A stretch of DNA of 64,000 nucleotides from Nonomuraea terrae (GTDB lineage Bacteria > Actinomycetota > Actinomycetes > Streptosporangiales > Streptosporangiaceae), in the NCBI RefSeq assembly GCF_004348995.1, contig NZ_SMKQ01000007.1, forward strand, positions 1 to 64,000, written 5' to 3'. Below, in pieces: positions 27,301 to 35,255 of this stretch. The position numbers and the translations under genes were made by a program. How positions within the stretch are numbered: the stretch's first letter is position 1; each line of letters begins with the position of its first letter. The notes below the pieces were generated by a model, which had not been told where the DNA came from, made no database searches, and saw only the letters and a list, made by a program, of their open reading frames with translations.

Positions 27301-27776
27301 CCGACGGGCCGCTGCTCGGCAAGGCGACGGTGCCGAACACCGGTGGCTGGGGCAACGTGATCTCGCCGACGATCGACCTCACCGACACGGATCTTGCAGC
27401 AGGGGAGACCGTACGCCTCTACGCGGTGTTCACCAACCCCGGCTGGTCGTCGGCCCAGCCCGACCTGCTCGCCCTCGACTGGCTGCACTTCAACGGCAAG
27501 GGCGTCGAGAAGCGCCCTGGCGGGGAGGTGGCCGTGACGGCCGCTCCGGCCGACGGCCCGGCTCCGCTGGCCGTGTCCCTCCAGGGCCAGGCGAAGTTGC
27601 CGAGCGGAAGGACCGCCGTGAGCTGGCACTGGAACTTCGGCGACAACACCGCGGCGGACGGTGCCGCCACCGCCTCCCACACCTATGCCAGGAAGGGGAC
27701 CTACACCGCGCATCTGACCGTCACCGACGACAAGGGTGACACGACGACCGGCTCGGTCGAGATCACGGTCGGCTGA
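24318..27776 (+). CDS. Secreted ThuA / glucose-sorbosone dehydrogenase / PKD / CBM6 protein
   Basis: The 1152-residue exoprotein has several parts. After a signal peptide (VFTAVLLVLALVLGQVTPAQA) comes a ThuA-like domain at about 35-245 (RVLVFSKVTNFHHDSIPAGI, FVRDGGGWVGLHAA). A glucose/sorbosone-dehydrogenase-type six-bladed propeller spans about 270-725 (SDGLLGLALDPKF, IYAMGMRNPFRITTDP). A PKD domain lies around 735-815. A CBM6-like domain at about 900-1050 starts FREAEHFTT. A second PKD domain is at 1065-1150 (VSWHWNFGDNT). The composition suggests oxidation of a polysaccharide or glycoside outside the cell. GGGAG precedes the ATG. It carries its own LacI-type operator and is followed by an isomerase gene. 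Confidence 0.88.
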   Translation: MRRPVRKSPSVFTAVLLVLALVLGQVTPAQAAAARFRVLVFSKVTNFHHDSIPAGIAAIEKLGADHDFEVEATDDAGAFTGDNLARFQAIVFNNTNSTPESGDLLNADQRAALQKFVRDGGGWVGLHAASASERDWPWYEGLVGAIFDQHPAIQVGRVKVLDHAHPSTKDLPDLWERTEEWYNWRANPTGKVHTLTQIKVRDGINGLDEGVDHPSSWCQNYEGGRSWYTALGHASDAYSEPAFLKHLLGGIEWAAGAAPGDCSATETGNFQRVPLVTEDLADPFELAVAPDRRVFYAQRTGELKVIDQDSLRVTTALDFDYSPEMTSQSDGLLGLALDPKFAENNWLYLLHSDKVENRLNLSRFTVSGNTVDPATQKVLLTIPTWRGEGRANVHMAGSLTFDTKGNLYAATGDNTDPFASDGFAPIDEREGRRAWDAQGTAGNTNDLRGKILRITPQDDGTYDIPEGNLFAPGTDRTRPEIYAMGMRNPFRITTDPLSGALLVADYGPDARQAAPNRGPEGTVEFNRITKAGNFGWPYCIGNNTPFNDYDFATGTSGATFDCAAPVNDSPNNTGLRELPPVQPALVWYAYSASAEFPEVGTGGGGPMSGPVYDYDPDNPSKTKFPEYFEGKWFAYELTRRWFKTLSIQREDQTFTDPRFAPARAGDLQSINTIFPDMSWIQPFEADFGPDGSLYVIDFGEGSGTGRGGSNEGAGIYRIDYVAGGRPPVAKLSATPDSGPAPLTVTFSSEGSESPEDVPLTYAWDFDGDGTTDSTEAEPTHTYTAKGRFTARLTVEGPEGLTGVAVHDITVGNSRPEVRIQAPPDGGMFDFGDTITFTVKVKDAEDGRVDCGRVVVQSQLGHDSHLHPLDNYTGCEGEIVTDPGESHGPGQNLYYAISAQYEDEGAAEAPSLVGSASLTLRPKFREAEHFTTTGGASDGVQIADRADASAGKRLTEIEHGDWITFDPVHLKGIDSVTLGVASGGLGGDVELRAGSPDGPLLGKATVPNTGGWGNVISPTIDLTDTDLAAGETVRLYAVFTNPGWSSAQPDLLALDWLHFNGKGVEKRPGGEVAVTAAPADGPAPLAVSLQGQAKLPSGRTAVSWHWNFGDNTAADGAATASHTYARKGTYTAHLTVTDDKGDTTTGSVEITVG

Positions 27777-27792
27777 AACGCCCGGCGAGGAC

Positions 27793-27820
27793 GGTGGCCG
27801 GGAGCGACGACCCGGCCACC
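27793..27820 (+). terminator. Intercistronic hairpin
   Basis: GGTGGCCGGG (27793-27802) and CCCGGCCACC (27811-27820) form a perfect 10-bp stem with an 8-nt loop, in the 95-bp gap between the ThuA/GSDH and isomerase genes. It may terminate part of the transcripts or protect mRNA ends. Confidence 0.5.
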
Positions 27821-27871
27821 CCGCCCTCACCCGCTCACGACTTCTCACACGCTCACACAGGAGTTGAAGCC

Positions 27872-28780
27872 ATGAACGACCCGACTCGAATCGGCTGGCC
27901 CGGGAGCGGCATCAGCCGGCGTTCGTTTCTCGGCGGCGCGCTGGGCGCCACAGCGGCGGTCACCGTGGTCGGCGGCGCGGCGGCGCCGGCTCGTGCCGAC
28001 GACCTCGCCGGTGCGGAACACGCCAAGCGGCGTATCCCGCCGAGCGGTATCGGCATGCACCTGTACACCATGCGAGGACCGCTCGCGCAGGATTTCGAGG
28101 GCACGCTCGAGCAACTGGCCGCCATCGGTTACGCCACCGTCGGGGTCAGCGGACGCCACGGATACGACGCCGCCCAGATCCGCGGCATGCTCGACAGGAC
28201 CGGCCTCAAGGCGGTGCTCGAGCACGTCGGCTACGACGCCATCACGAGCGGGCGCTGGGAGCAGGCCATCGACGACGTACGCACGCTCGGGGGCAAGTGG
28301 ATCGTCATCCCGAGCCTGCCGTCATCGATGCACAACCCGGCCGGATACCGGGAGGCCGCACGGCGGTTCAACGAGGCAGGGCTGACCGCCCGCAGCGCCG
28401 GGCTCAAGCTGCTCTTCCACAACCACGAACCCGACCACAGGGTCGTGGAGGGAGAGTTGCTCTACGACATCCTGGTGAGCGAGACCGATCCGGCGCTCGT
28501 CGGCTTCGAGTTCGACCTCTACTGGGCGGCCAAGGGCGGCGGTGATCCGGCGAGCTACTTCCGGGAGCACCCGCGCCGCTTCCCCGCCCTGCATGTCAAG
28601 GACATGGCACCCAACGGCGACTTCGCCGACGTGGGTTCCGGCGTCCTCGACTTCGCGGGGATGTTCCGATACGCGCGCAGGGGCGGCGTCAAGCAGTGGC
28701 TGGTCGAGCACGACGCACCGGCCGACCCGTTCCTGACCGCCCGCAACAGCTACGCCCATCTGGCCGCCCTGCGGTACTGA
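27872..28780 (+). CDS. Tat-exported sugar phosphate isomerase/epimerase-like protein
   Basis: The 302-residue protein has a twin-arginine signal, SRRSFLGGALGATAA, followed by a xylose-isomerase-like TIM barrel (AP endonuclease family 2). Barrel metal ligands are visible as LKAVLEHVG, LKLLFHNHEPD (His-x-Glu), GFEFDLYWAAKGGGDPASY and the C-terminal LVEHDAPADP. Family members isomerise sugars or keto-sugars; exported versions sit beside ThuA and glucose/sorbosone-dehydrogenase proteins, as here. AGGAG lies upstream of the ATG. It is co-directional with the preceding exoenzyme and ends at a convergent terminator. Confidence 0.85.
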   Translation: MNDPTRIGWPGSGISRRSFLGGALGATAAVTVVGGAAAPARADDLAGAEHAKRRIPPSGIGMHLYTMRGPLAQDFEGTLEQLAAIGYATVGVSGRHGYDAAQIRGMLDRTGLKAVLEHVGYDAITSGRWEQAIDDVRTLGGKWIVIPSLPSSMHNPAGYREAARRFNEAGLTARSAGLKLLFHNHEPDHRVVEGELLYDILVSETDPALVGFEFDLYWAAKGGGDPASYFREHPRRFPALHVKDMAPNGDFADVGSGVLDFAGMFRYARRGGVKQWLVEHDAPADPFLTARNSYAHLAALRY

Positions 28781-28789
28781 CGCCCGGGT

Positions 28790-28819
28790 CGTGGCGTGCC
28801 GGAAGCCTGGCACGCCACG
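28790..28819. terminator. Bidirectional terminator between convergent genes
   Basis: CGTGGCGTGCC (28790-28800) and GGCACGCCACG (28809-28819) form a perfect 11-bp stem with an 8-nt loop. It sits between the isomerase stop (28780) and the enolase-family stop (28826). Confidence 0.75.
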
Positions 28820-28825
28820 AGCCGG

Positions 28826-29986
28826 TCACTGGGGGCGGGCCGCCAGGACGTCGACGGCGAGTTCGCGCACGACCGTCTCGTCGACCTCGACGCCGAGCCC
28901 CGGGCCGTCGGGCACGTGGGCGATGCCGTCCTCGATCCGGACGGTGGGGCCGGCGTACGGGGACTCGATGAACTGCCGGCCGTTGAGGTCGACCGGCGTG
29001 TCGATCCCGAAGGCGGCGAACAGGTGGAGCGACGCGGCCAGCCCCAGGTCCGAGTCGGTGAGGCCGGAGCCCATGAGCTGCACCCCGCTGTCCTCGGCGA
29101 GCGCGCACAGTCGCCGCGACAGGGTCAGACCGCCGCTCCGCTGCACCTTGGCGATCGCGATGTCCACGGCCTCGAGGCGGACGAACGTGGCCAGGTCACT
29201 CGGGTGGCGCAGGCTCTCGTCGAGCGCCACGGGAACGGGGGAGGAGTCGCGCAGCCGGCGCAGCCCGGCCACGTCGTTGGCGGGCAGCGGCTGCTCCAGC
29301 GCGGTGACGCCGAGCGGCTCCAGCCGGCGGGCCACCCGCAGCGCGGCCGGCGCCGTATAGCCCTGGTTGGCGTCGACCCACAGCGGCGCGCCGGGCGCGT
29401 GCTCGCGTACCGCGGCGGCGACGGCGACGTCGGTGTCCTCGTCGTGCAGCCCGATCTTCACCTTGAACGCACGGTAGCCCTGCTCGCGGCCCTCGGCGAC
29501 GCAGTCGCCCACCTCGGCCGGCGACTGGCCGGAGACGATCCAGCCCAGTTCGACCGTCTCGGTGCGGCGCCGGCCCCACAGCACCCCGAGCGGCACGCCC
29601 GCGGCCCGGCCCAGCAGGTCGTGCAGCGCCGTGTCGACCGCGCTCTTCGCCAGGGGCGCGCCGATCGTGAAGCCGCGGTTGATCGCACGGTCGAAGGCGG
29701 CGTCGACGCCGTCGAGATCCCACGCGGGCATGCCCAGCACCGCGGGGGCGAGATAACGGTCGATGGTGGTGACGATCGACTCGGCCGTCTCGTACGTCCA
29801 CGCGGGGATCGGCGTCGCCTCGCCCCAACCGTGCACGCCGTCGGCGCTGACCTTCACCAGCACGCGGACGCTGGGCCGGCCCGCCACCGTGACCGCGCCG
29901 CCCGAGACGCCGAACGAACGGCGGGTGGGCAGCGCGACGGCGAAGGTCTCGACCCGGTCGATGGTCAGGTCGGTCAGCCGGCTCAT
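28826..29986 (-). CDS. Enolase-superfamily enzyme (muconate-cycloisomerase / dipeptide-epimerase group)
   Basis: The 386-residue protein has all the catalytic marks of the muconate lactonising enzyme subgroup. A KxK pair lies in FKVKIGL, and metal ligands are in WVDANQGY, ALEQPLP and VALDESL. The opposite-face lysine lies in IAKVQRSGGL. Enzymes of this group form or open lactones or epimerise alpha-carbons. It starts at ATG 29986 with GGAG upstream and follows the LacI gene by 23 bp, so both are one transcript. Given the sugar-oxidising neighbours, a sugar-acid or lactone substrate is plausible but unproven. Confidence 0.88.
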   Translation of the reverse strand: MSRLTDLTIDRVETFAVALPTRRSFGVSGGAVTVAGRPSVRVLVKVSADGVHGWGEATPIPAWTYETAESIVTTIDRYLAPAVLGMPAWDLDGVDAAFDRAINRGFTIGAPLAKSAVDTALHDLLGRAAGVPLGVLWGRRRTETVELGWIVSGQSPAEVGDCVAEGREQGYRAFKVKIGLHDEDTDVAVAAAVREHAPGAPLWVDANQGYTAPAALRVARRLEPLGVTALEQPLPANDVAGLRRLRDSSPVPVALDESLRHPSDLATFVRLEAVDIAIAKVQRSGGLTLSRRLCALAEDSGVQLMGSGLTDSDLGLAASLHLFAAFGIDTPVDLNGRQFIESPYAGPTVRIEDGIAHVPDGPGLGVEVDETVVRELAVDVLAARPQ

Positions 29987-30009
29987 ACGGTGCTCCAAAC
30001 TCTCGGGAA

Positions 30010-31050
30010 TCAGGGTGGGGCGGTGCTGGCGCGCAGCACCACCTCGCCGCCGAAACGCGCGACGCGCGAGCGCCGGTGCGGCGGTTCCCGCAGCGCGAGG
30101 GCCATGACCGCCTCGCCCATCTCGGCGAGGGGCAGCGCCACGGTCGTGAGCGGGGGGCTGAGGTCGCGCACGATGGGGATGTCGTCGAAGCCGGCGAGCG
30201 ACACGTCCTCGGGGACGCGCAGCCCGTGGTCGCGCAGGGCCGCGAGGGCGCCGATCGCCATCACGTCGGTGATGGCGAAGACACAGGTCGCCCGGAGCCC
30301 CCGCTGGAGCAGGCCGGAGCACGCGTCATACCCGCCGTCCCGGGTGAAGGCCCCCTCGACGATCTGGTCGGGGGCGAGGTCGACGCCCGCCCGCGCCAGG
30401 GCGTCGCGGAAGCCGCCAAGCCGGTCCGACACGGTGGTGAGCGCCCGCGGCCCGGTCAGCACGGCGAAGTCGCGGTGCCCGAGGTCGAGCAGGGCGCGGG
30501 CGAGCGCCGCCCCGCCCGCGCGGTTCTCCGGCAGCACCGTGTCGACCCGCAGGGTGCGATGCCGGCTCACGACCGCCACCCGGCCGCCGCCGCGCAGGTA
30601 CGGGTCCAGTTCGGCGCTCATCGCGCGCTCCCACGCCCGGTCCTGGAAACCGGAGCTGATCAGCAGGATCGCGCGGGCCTGCTGGGCCCGGAGCGTGGAG
30701 ACGTAGGCGATCTCGCGGGAGGGGTCACGGAAGGTGCTGGCCAGCATCATCAGCAGTCCCCGCTCGGAGGCGGCCCGCATGACGCCGCTGGCGATCGCCG
30801 CGAAGTAGGGGTCGCTGACGTCGTGGCAGATGACCCCGACGACCTGGCTCGAGGCGCTGGCGAGCGCCTGCGCGTGGGCGTTCGGGATATAGCCCAGCAG
30901 GTCCGCGGCGGCCAGCACCCGCTCCCTCAGCTCGTCGCGGACCCTGGTGGTCCCGTTGAGCACGCGCGAGGCCGTCGCGGGGGAGACGCCGGCGTAGCGG
31001 GCGACGACCTCGAGAGTCACGTGGGCCGGTGCTGCGCGCTCGCTCACCAT
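30010..31050 (-). CDS. LacI-family repressor of the local catabolic regulon
   Basis: The 346-residue regulator has an N-terminal LacI helix-turn-helix VTLEVVARYAGVSPATASRV with the hinge VLAAADLLGYIPNAHAQALA, and a periplasmic-binding-like effector domain (IGVICHDVSDPYFAAIASGV-type strand, FAITDVMAIGALAALRDHGL, VSLAGFDDIPIV). It is the only intact LacI gene in the window and lies next to a promoter with two tandem copies of the palindrome also found before the ThuA/GSDH gene. Repression of all three transcripts, including its own, is the simplest reading. The effector is unknown. Confidence 0.92.
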   Translation of the reverse strand: MVSERAAPAHVTLEVVARYAGVSPATASRVLNGTTRVRDELRERVLAAADLLGYIPNAHAQALASASSQVVGVICHDVSDPYFAAIASGVMRAASERGLLMMLASTFRDPSREIAYVSTLRAQQARAILLISSGFQDRAWERAMSAELDPYLRGGGRVAVVSRHRTLRVDTVLPENRAGGAALARALLDLGHRDFAVLTGPRALTTVSDRLGGFRDALARAGVDLAPDQIVEGAFTRDGGYDACSGLLQRGLRATCVFAITDVMAIGALAALRDHGLRVPEDVSLAGFDDIPIVRDLSPPLTTVALPLAEMGEAVMALALREPPHRRSRVARFGGEVVLRASTAPP

Positions 31051-31098
31051 GTACCCCCGATCAAGGCAGTGGCACGCTTCGAGACAACGGTGCGGCTA

Positions 31099-31156
31099 TT
31101 GACCTCATTCGATGTGATCTTTACGTTATCAGAAAGCGCTTTCAGAAACCGCTTTC
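31099..31156 (+). promoter_or_regulatory. Promoter of the ABC operon with tandem LacI-type operators
   Basis: TTGACC (31099-31104), a 17-bp spacer and TACGTT (31122-31127) match the layout of the promoter at 24224. GAAAGCGCTTTC (31132-31143) is a perfect palindrome. GAAACCGCTTTC (31145-31156) is a second, one-mismatch copy placed 13 bp later. The first begins 4 bp after the -10. Confidence 0.82.
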
Positions 31157-31208
31157 CAGCCGCCCCCGGTGGCGAAGGGACGGTTTTCCGACGGCAGAGG
31201 AGGTCATC

Positions 31209-32084
31209 GTGGAGCACGGCAGGACACCTACGGTGCCGGCGGCCTCCGCGGCCACGGTCGCCGGCGTGGCCGAACGAGCCCGGCCGGGCATCGCCGACCG
31301 CGCCCTCGAAACGCTCGCGCGGTCGTGGCGGCCGCTCGCGCTGCTCGTGGCCTGTTTCGCCGTCTGGTGGGTGGTCTCGGCGGCTCGCCTGGTGGAGCCG
31401 TATCTCGTGCCGTCACCGGGCTCGACCCTGCAGGTGATGCGGGACAAGGCCGGTTACATCTGGCACCACGGCTGGGTGACCACCTACGAGACGCTCCTGG
31501 GATTCGCGATCGCCGTCGCCGTCGGCGTCCTCGCCGCGGTGATCATGGTGTACTCGTCCACCGTCGAGAAGACCCTCTACCCGGTGCTGCTGTTCGCTCA
31601 GGTGGTCCCCAAGATCGCGATCGCTCCGCTGTTCATCGTCTGGCTGGGCTTCGGCATCGCGCCGAAGATCGTGGTGGCCGTGCTGATCGCCTTCTTCCCT
31701 GTGGTCATCTCGATGGTCACCGGCCTGAAGTCGGTCGACCCCGAAATGGTGCAGCTGTCGGCGACCATGGGCGCCGGGCCGCTGCAGACCTTCGTGAAGA
31801 TCCGCTTCCCGGCGTCACTGCCGCACCTGTTCTCCGGCCTGAAGGTGGCGGTCACGCTGGCCGTCACCGGAGCCGTCGTCGGCGAGTTCGTCGGCGCGAA
31901 CGAGGGTCTCGGATTCGTGATCCTGCAGGCGAACGGCAACCTCGACACCCCGATGCTGTTCGCCGGGCTGATCGTCATGTCGCTCATCGGCGTGGTCCTC
32001 TTCCTGCTCGTGGAGATCGCCGAAAAGCTCCTGCTCCCGTGGCACGCCAGCCGCCGGGGCGACGCCGTCACCACCACCTACTGA
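31209..32084 (+). CDS. ABC transporter permease (SsuC/TauC/ThiX type)
   Basis: The 291-residue permease has six membrane helices and the BPD_transp_1 EAA-like loop (SATMGAGPLQTFVKIRFPAS then LPHLFSGLKVAVTLAVTGAV), characteristic of nitrate/sulfonate/taurine-type importers. The start is placed at GTG 31209, which has AGAGGAGG 5 nt upstream; the longer in-frame extension would run through the operators. It is the first gene of an importer operon whose binding protein and ATPase follow. Confidence 0.88.
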   Translation: MEHGRTPTVPAASAATVAGVAERARPGIADRALETLARSWRPLALLVACFAVWWVVSAARLVEPYLVPSPGSTLQVMRDKAGYIWHHGWVTTYETLLGFAIAVAVGVLAAVIMVYSSTVEKTLYPVLLFAQVVPKIAIAPLFIVWLGFGIAPKIVVAVLIAFFPVVISMVTGLKSVDPEMVQLSATMGAGPLQTFVKIRFPASLPHLFSGLKVAVTLAVTGAVVGEFVGANEGLGFVILQANGNLDTPMLFAGLIVMSLIGVVLFLLVEIAEKLLLPWHASRRGDAVTTTY

Positions 32085-32120
32085 CCACCGCCTCCTACCC
32101 CGACCGAGGAGCGCCCCACC

Positions 32121-33140
32121 ATGAAACTCCGCACCCTCGCCGCCGGCCTCGTTCCCCTGCTCGTGCTCACCGCGGCATGCGGCGGAGGAGGCTCCGAGAA
32201 GACCACGAGCGCGTCGGGCAAGGAGCTCGACCGCGTCACGCTGACGCTCAACTGGTACCCGTACGGAGAACACGCGCCCTTCTACTACGGGAAGGAACAG
32301 GGCATCTACGAAAAGCACGGCATCGACCTGCAGATCCAGGCGGGTCAGGGCTCGCAGAAGACCGTGCAGGCCACCGGTGCGGGCCAGACCGACTTCGGCT
32401 GGGCCGACACTCCGGCCCTGCTCGCCGGCGTGGGCCAGGGCATCCCCGTCAAGAGCCTCGGGGTCTTCCTGCAGATCACACCGGCGTCCGTGCAGTTCTT
32501 CACGGAGAAGAACATCAAGACCCCGGCGGACCTCAAGGGCAAGCTGATCGCCGGCACCGCGGGCGACGCGCTCTCGAAGACCTTCCCGGCGTTCCTGCAG
32601 AAGAACGGGATGAAGGAGACCGACGTCCGGGTCCAGAACACCGACCCCGCCGGCAAGATCGCCGCGGTGATGTCCGGCCAGGTCGACGCGCTGCTCGGGT
32701 ATGCCAGCGACCAGGGTCCGACCATGCAGGACAAGGCCGGCAAGCCGGTGTCGTACCTGCGCTTCTCCGAGCTCGGCCTGAACTTCTACTCCAACGGTCT
32801 CATCGCCGGCGAGCGCGTGTTGCAGAGCGATCCCGACCTGGCCAAGCGGATGGTGACGGCGACCAGTGAGGCATGGGCGGCGGCGGAGCGGAGCCCACAG
32901 CAGGCGGTCGACAGCATGCAGGGCGCCTCGGAGCAGTTGCCGCCGGCGAAGGTGCTCACCGACCAGTTCAACACCACGCTGACGCTCCTGCGCACCGATG
33001 CCACCCAGGGCAAGGCGCCCGGCGTCAACACCGAGGCCGACTGGCAGGAGACCATCGACGTCTTCGCCCAGGCGGGCGTGATCCCCGACCCCAAGCCGCC
33101 CGCGGACTACTGGGACGCCGGCGCGGCGATGAAGGGCTGA
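32121..33140 (+). CDS. ABC transporter substrate-binding lipoprotein (NMT1/SsuA type)
   Basis: The 339-residue lipoprotein has a signal with lipobox LTAACGGGG, cleaved before Cys20. The mature part is NMT1/THI5-like: LTLNWYPYGEHAPFYYGKEQ, GIYEKHGIDLQIQAGQGSQ, DFGWADTPALLAGVGQGIPV and SVQFFTEKNIKTPADLKGK. Relatives bind sulfonates, pyrimidine precursors such as HMP, riboflavin precursors or aromatic acids, not typical sugars. GAGGAG precedes the ATG. It is separated from the ATPase gene by 2 bp. Confidence 0.9.
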   Translation: MKLRTLAAGLVPLLVLTAACGGGGSEKTTSASGKELDRVTLTLNWYPYGEHAPFYYGKEQGIYEKHGIDLQIQAGQGSQKTVQATGAGQTDFGWADTPALLAGVGQGIPVKSLGVFLQITPASVQFFTEKNIKTPADLKGKLIAGTAGDALSKTFPAFLQKNGMKETDVRVQNTDPAGKIAAVMSGQVDALLGYASDQGPTMQDKAGKPVSYLRFSELGLNFYSNGLIAGERVLQSDPDLAKRMVTATSEAWAAAERSPQQAVDSMQGASEQLPPAKVLTDQFNTTLTLLRTDATQGKAPGVNTEADWQETIDVFAQAGVIPDPKPPADYWDAGAAMKG

Positions 33141-33142
33141 CG

Positions 33143-33964
33143 ATGACCGAGGAGGTAGAGCAGACCGTCGCCCTTGCCGAAGGCGGCGGGGACGCGGCCG
33201 CGGTGGACGTCGACGACGTGGCCGTCCGCTTCCGTACCAGGAAGAAGGACGTGCTGGCGCTGCGGCAGATCTCGCTGAGCGTCGCGACGGGCGAGTTCGT
33301 GGCGATCGTCGGGCCCTCCGGCTGCGGTAAGTCGACCCTGCTCAAGCTCGTGGCCGGGCTGCTCAAGCCCTCGTCCGGCGCCGTACGGCTGCACGGCGAC
33401 GCGGTCACCGGCCCGCGCCGCGACATCGGCTATGTCTTCCAGCGCGCCGCGCTGCTGGAATGGCGCAGCGCCCGGCGCAATATTTTGCTCCAGGCGGAGA
33501 TGCGGCATATGCCGGGTGCGGCGGCGCGCAAGCGCGCGGACGAGCTCATCGACATGACCGGCCTGCGCGGCTTCGAGGACGCCTACCCCCACGAGCTGTC
33601 GGGTGGCATGCAGCAGCGCGTGGCGCTGTGCCGCGCGCTGCTGCACCGGCCTCCGGTCCTGCTCATGGACGAGCCCTTCGGAGCGCTCGACGCGCTGACC
33701 CGCGAGCAGATGAACATCGAGCTGAACCGGATCTGGCGCGAGACCGGCACGACCGTGCTGCTGGTCACCCACTCGATCGCCGAGGCCGTCTACCTGGCGA
33801 ACCGGGTGGTCGTGATGAGCGCCCGGCCCGGCACCGTCACCGAGATCATCGACGTCGCGCTGCCTGCCGAACGGGACTACGCCGAGACCATGGGGCTGGA
33901 GGAGTTCTCCAGCGCCACGACGCGGATCCGCCGCCTGCTCGGCGCCGCGCCAGGCGCCGAGTGA
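33143..33964 (+). CDS. ABC transporter ATP-binding protein (SsuB/TauB type)
   Basis: The 273-residue ATPase has Walker A VGPSGCGKSTLL, a Q-loop at YVFQRAALLEW, ABC signature ELSGGMQQRVALCRALL, Walker B VLLMDEPFGALDALT and switch His in LLVTHSIAEAVYL. 'DEPFGALDALTR' is typical of the nitrate/taurine class. The stop overlaps the GTG of the next gene (GTGA), so the membrane permease downstream is co-translated. Confidence 0.93.
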   Translation: MTEEVEQTVALAEGGGDAAAVDVDDVAVRFRTRKKDVLALRQISLSVATGEFVAIVGPSGCGKSTLLKLVAGLLKPSSGAVRLHGDAVTGPRRDIGYVFQRAALLEWRSARRNILLQAEMRHMPGAAARKRADELIDMTGLRGFEDAYPHELSGGMQQRVALCRALLHRPPVLLMDEPFGALDALTREQMNIELNRIWRETGTTVLLVTHSIAEAVYLANRVVVMSARPGTVTEIIDVALPAERDYAETMGLEEFSSATTRIRRLLGAAPGAE

Positions 33965-35193
33965 CCAGACCCGGGACGACCCCGGCCATGGGCACACCAC
34001 CGCGGACATGGCGCGACTCGGCCGGCGCCTGGCTCGGCCTCGGCGCTGCCCCCGGCGCGCTCGTGCTCGGGGCGCAGATCGGCGGGCGGCACGACGGGCA
34101 CCTGCCGGTGCAGGTGCTCGCGGCCGGCGGGATGGTGATGGCCCTGCTGCTCGCCGTGCAGGGACGGCTGGGGCTGCGCGCGCCGCTCGGCGAGGACGCG
34201 ACGCTGTCGGAGCTCACCCCGCGCTACCTGCCGCGCACGGCCGACCACGGCGTTACCGCGCTGCTCGCGATGGCGATGATCGGCTGGTTCGGCTTCAACG
34301 TCGGGCTCGGCGGCGGAGCGGTGGCCGCCTTGCTCGGGCTGCCTGACCCCCTGGGTGTCCTGCTGCTGGGCGTACCGGTCACGAGCATCCTGCTGGTCGG
34401 CGCCGGCCGGTGGAACGCGGTGGCGGTAACGGCCACGATCAGCGCGATCGCGCTGATCGCCATCGTGGCCGTCCGGCTGCCGCCGCCGGAGCCCGTGCTC
34501 ACGACCGGATACGAGGGCGGCGGCCGGTTCGCGGCGGATGTGGCCGTCTACCTCGGGTATGTGGCGGTGTTCGCTGTACGGGCACCGGACTTCACCGTCG
34601 GCCTCGGCCGGCGGCGCGATCTCGCATGGTGTGTGGTCCTGCTGGTCGGTGCGGCGCTCGCCGCAAGCGTGGTGGGCGCCGGGCTCGCGGCGGCCAGCGG
34701 CTCCACCGACGTCGTCGCCGTGCTCGCCGGCCCGGACGGGCTGCCCGCCGCCAACCTGTTCGTGGCGGCTTCCGTGGTGGCGCCCACGCTGACGACGATG
34801 CACTCAGGTGCGCTCGCCGTCCGCAGATTCGGCCGGGTATCGCACCGGTGCGCGATCCTCGCGATCGCGCTGCCCGGTCTGGCGCTGGCGTTGCTGCGTG
34901 TGGACCGGCTGATGGTCGCCTGGCTCTCGCTGCTGGCCGCGGTGCTGCCCGCCCTCATCGTGCCGTTCGCGGCCGAGGCCGCCCGGCGGCGCCGTGGCCG
35001 CGCGCCGCGCCAGGTGCCCACGTGGACCTGGGCGCCCGCCTCGGCTCTCGCGCTCGGTCTGACCGTCGCCGCGAGCCCGGTGGCGGCGGTCGCCGGCGTG
35101 GGCGCGGCGGCCGCAGCGACCGCCGCCCACATGTTTTCGGTGTGGCGGGCGGGCTCGGCCGGGAGGAGGCGGGATACCGGCATCGGATCTTGA
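33961..35193 (+). CDS. NCS1-like nucleobase/cytosine permease
   Basis: The 410-residue integral membrane protein has about 12 helices. An N-terminal helix LGLGAAPGALVLGAQIGGRH and the second block LLAMAMIGWFGFNVGLGGGA resemble cytosine/purine permeases (CodB and CytX, NCS1 family). GTG 33961 overlaps the ABC ATPase stop by 4 bp. Finding an NCS1 permease coupled to an NMT1-type ABC importer is reminiscent of thiamine-precursor loci, but the LacI-controlled neighbours argue for another ligand. Membership rests on overall layout and short motifs. Confidence 0.65.
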   Translation: MTRPGTTPAMGTPPRTWRDSAGAWLGLGAAPGALVLGAQIGGRHDGHLPVQVLAAGGMVMALLLAVQGRLGLRAPLGEDATLSELTPRYLPRTADHGVTALLAMAMIGWFGFNVGLGGGAVAALLGLPDPLGVLLLGVPVTSILLVGAGRWNAVAVTATISAIALIAIVAVRLPPPEPVLTTGYEGGGRFAADVAVYLGYVAVFAVRAPDFTVGLGRRRDLAWCVVLLVGAALAASVVGAGLAAASGSTDVVAVLAGPDGLPAANLFVAASVVAPTLTTMHSGALAVRRFGRVSHRCAILAIALPGLALALLRVDRLMVAWLSLLAAVLPALIVPFAAEAARRRRGRAPRQVPTWTWAPASALALGLTVAASPVAAVAGVGAAAAATAAHMFSVWRAGSAGRRRDTGIGS

Positions 35194-35255
35194 TCAGTTC
35201 CGGGGGCGTGATCGACAAGCAGCCGGGGCGCCGTATCGAGCCGGGGGAGGACTTA

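Noticed and set aside
28796-30706. A long plus-strand frame opposite the enolase-family and LacI genes
   Set aside because: The minus-strand genes carry all catalytic and HTH motifs; the plus frame is a shadow.
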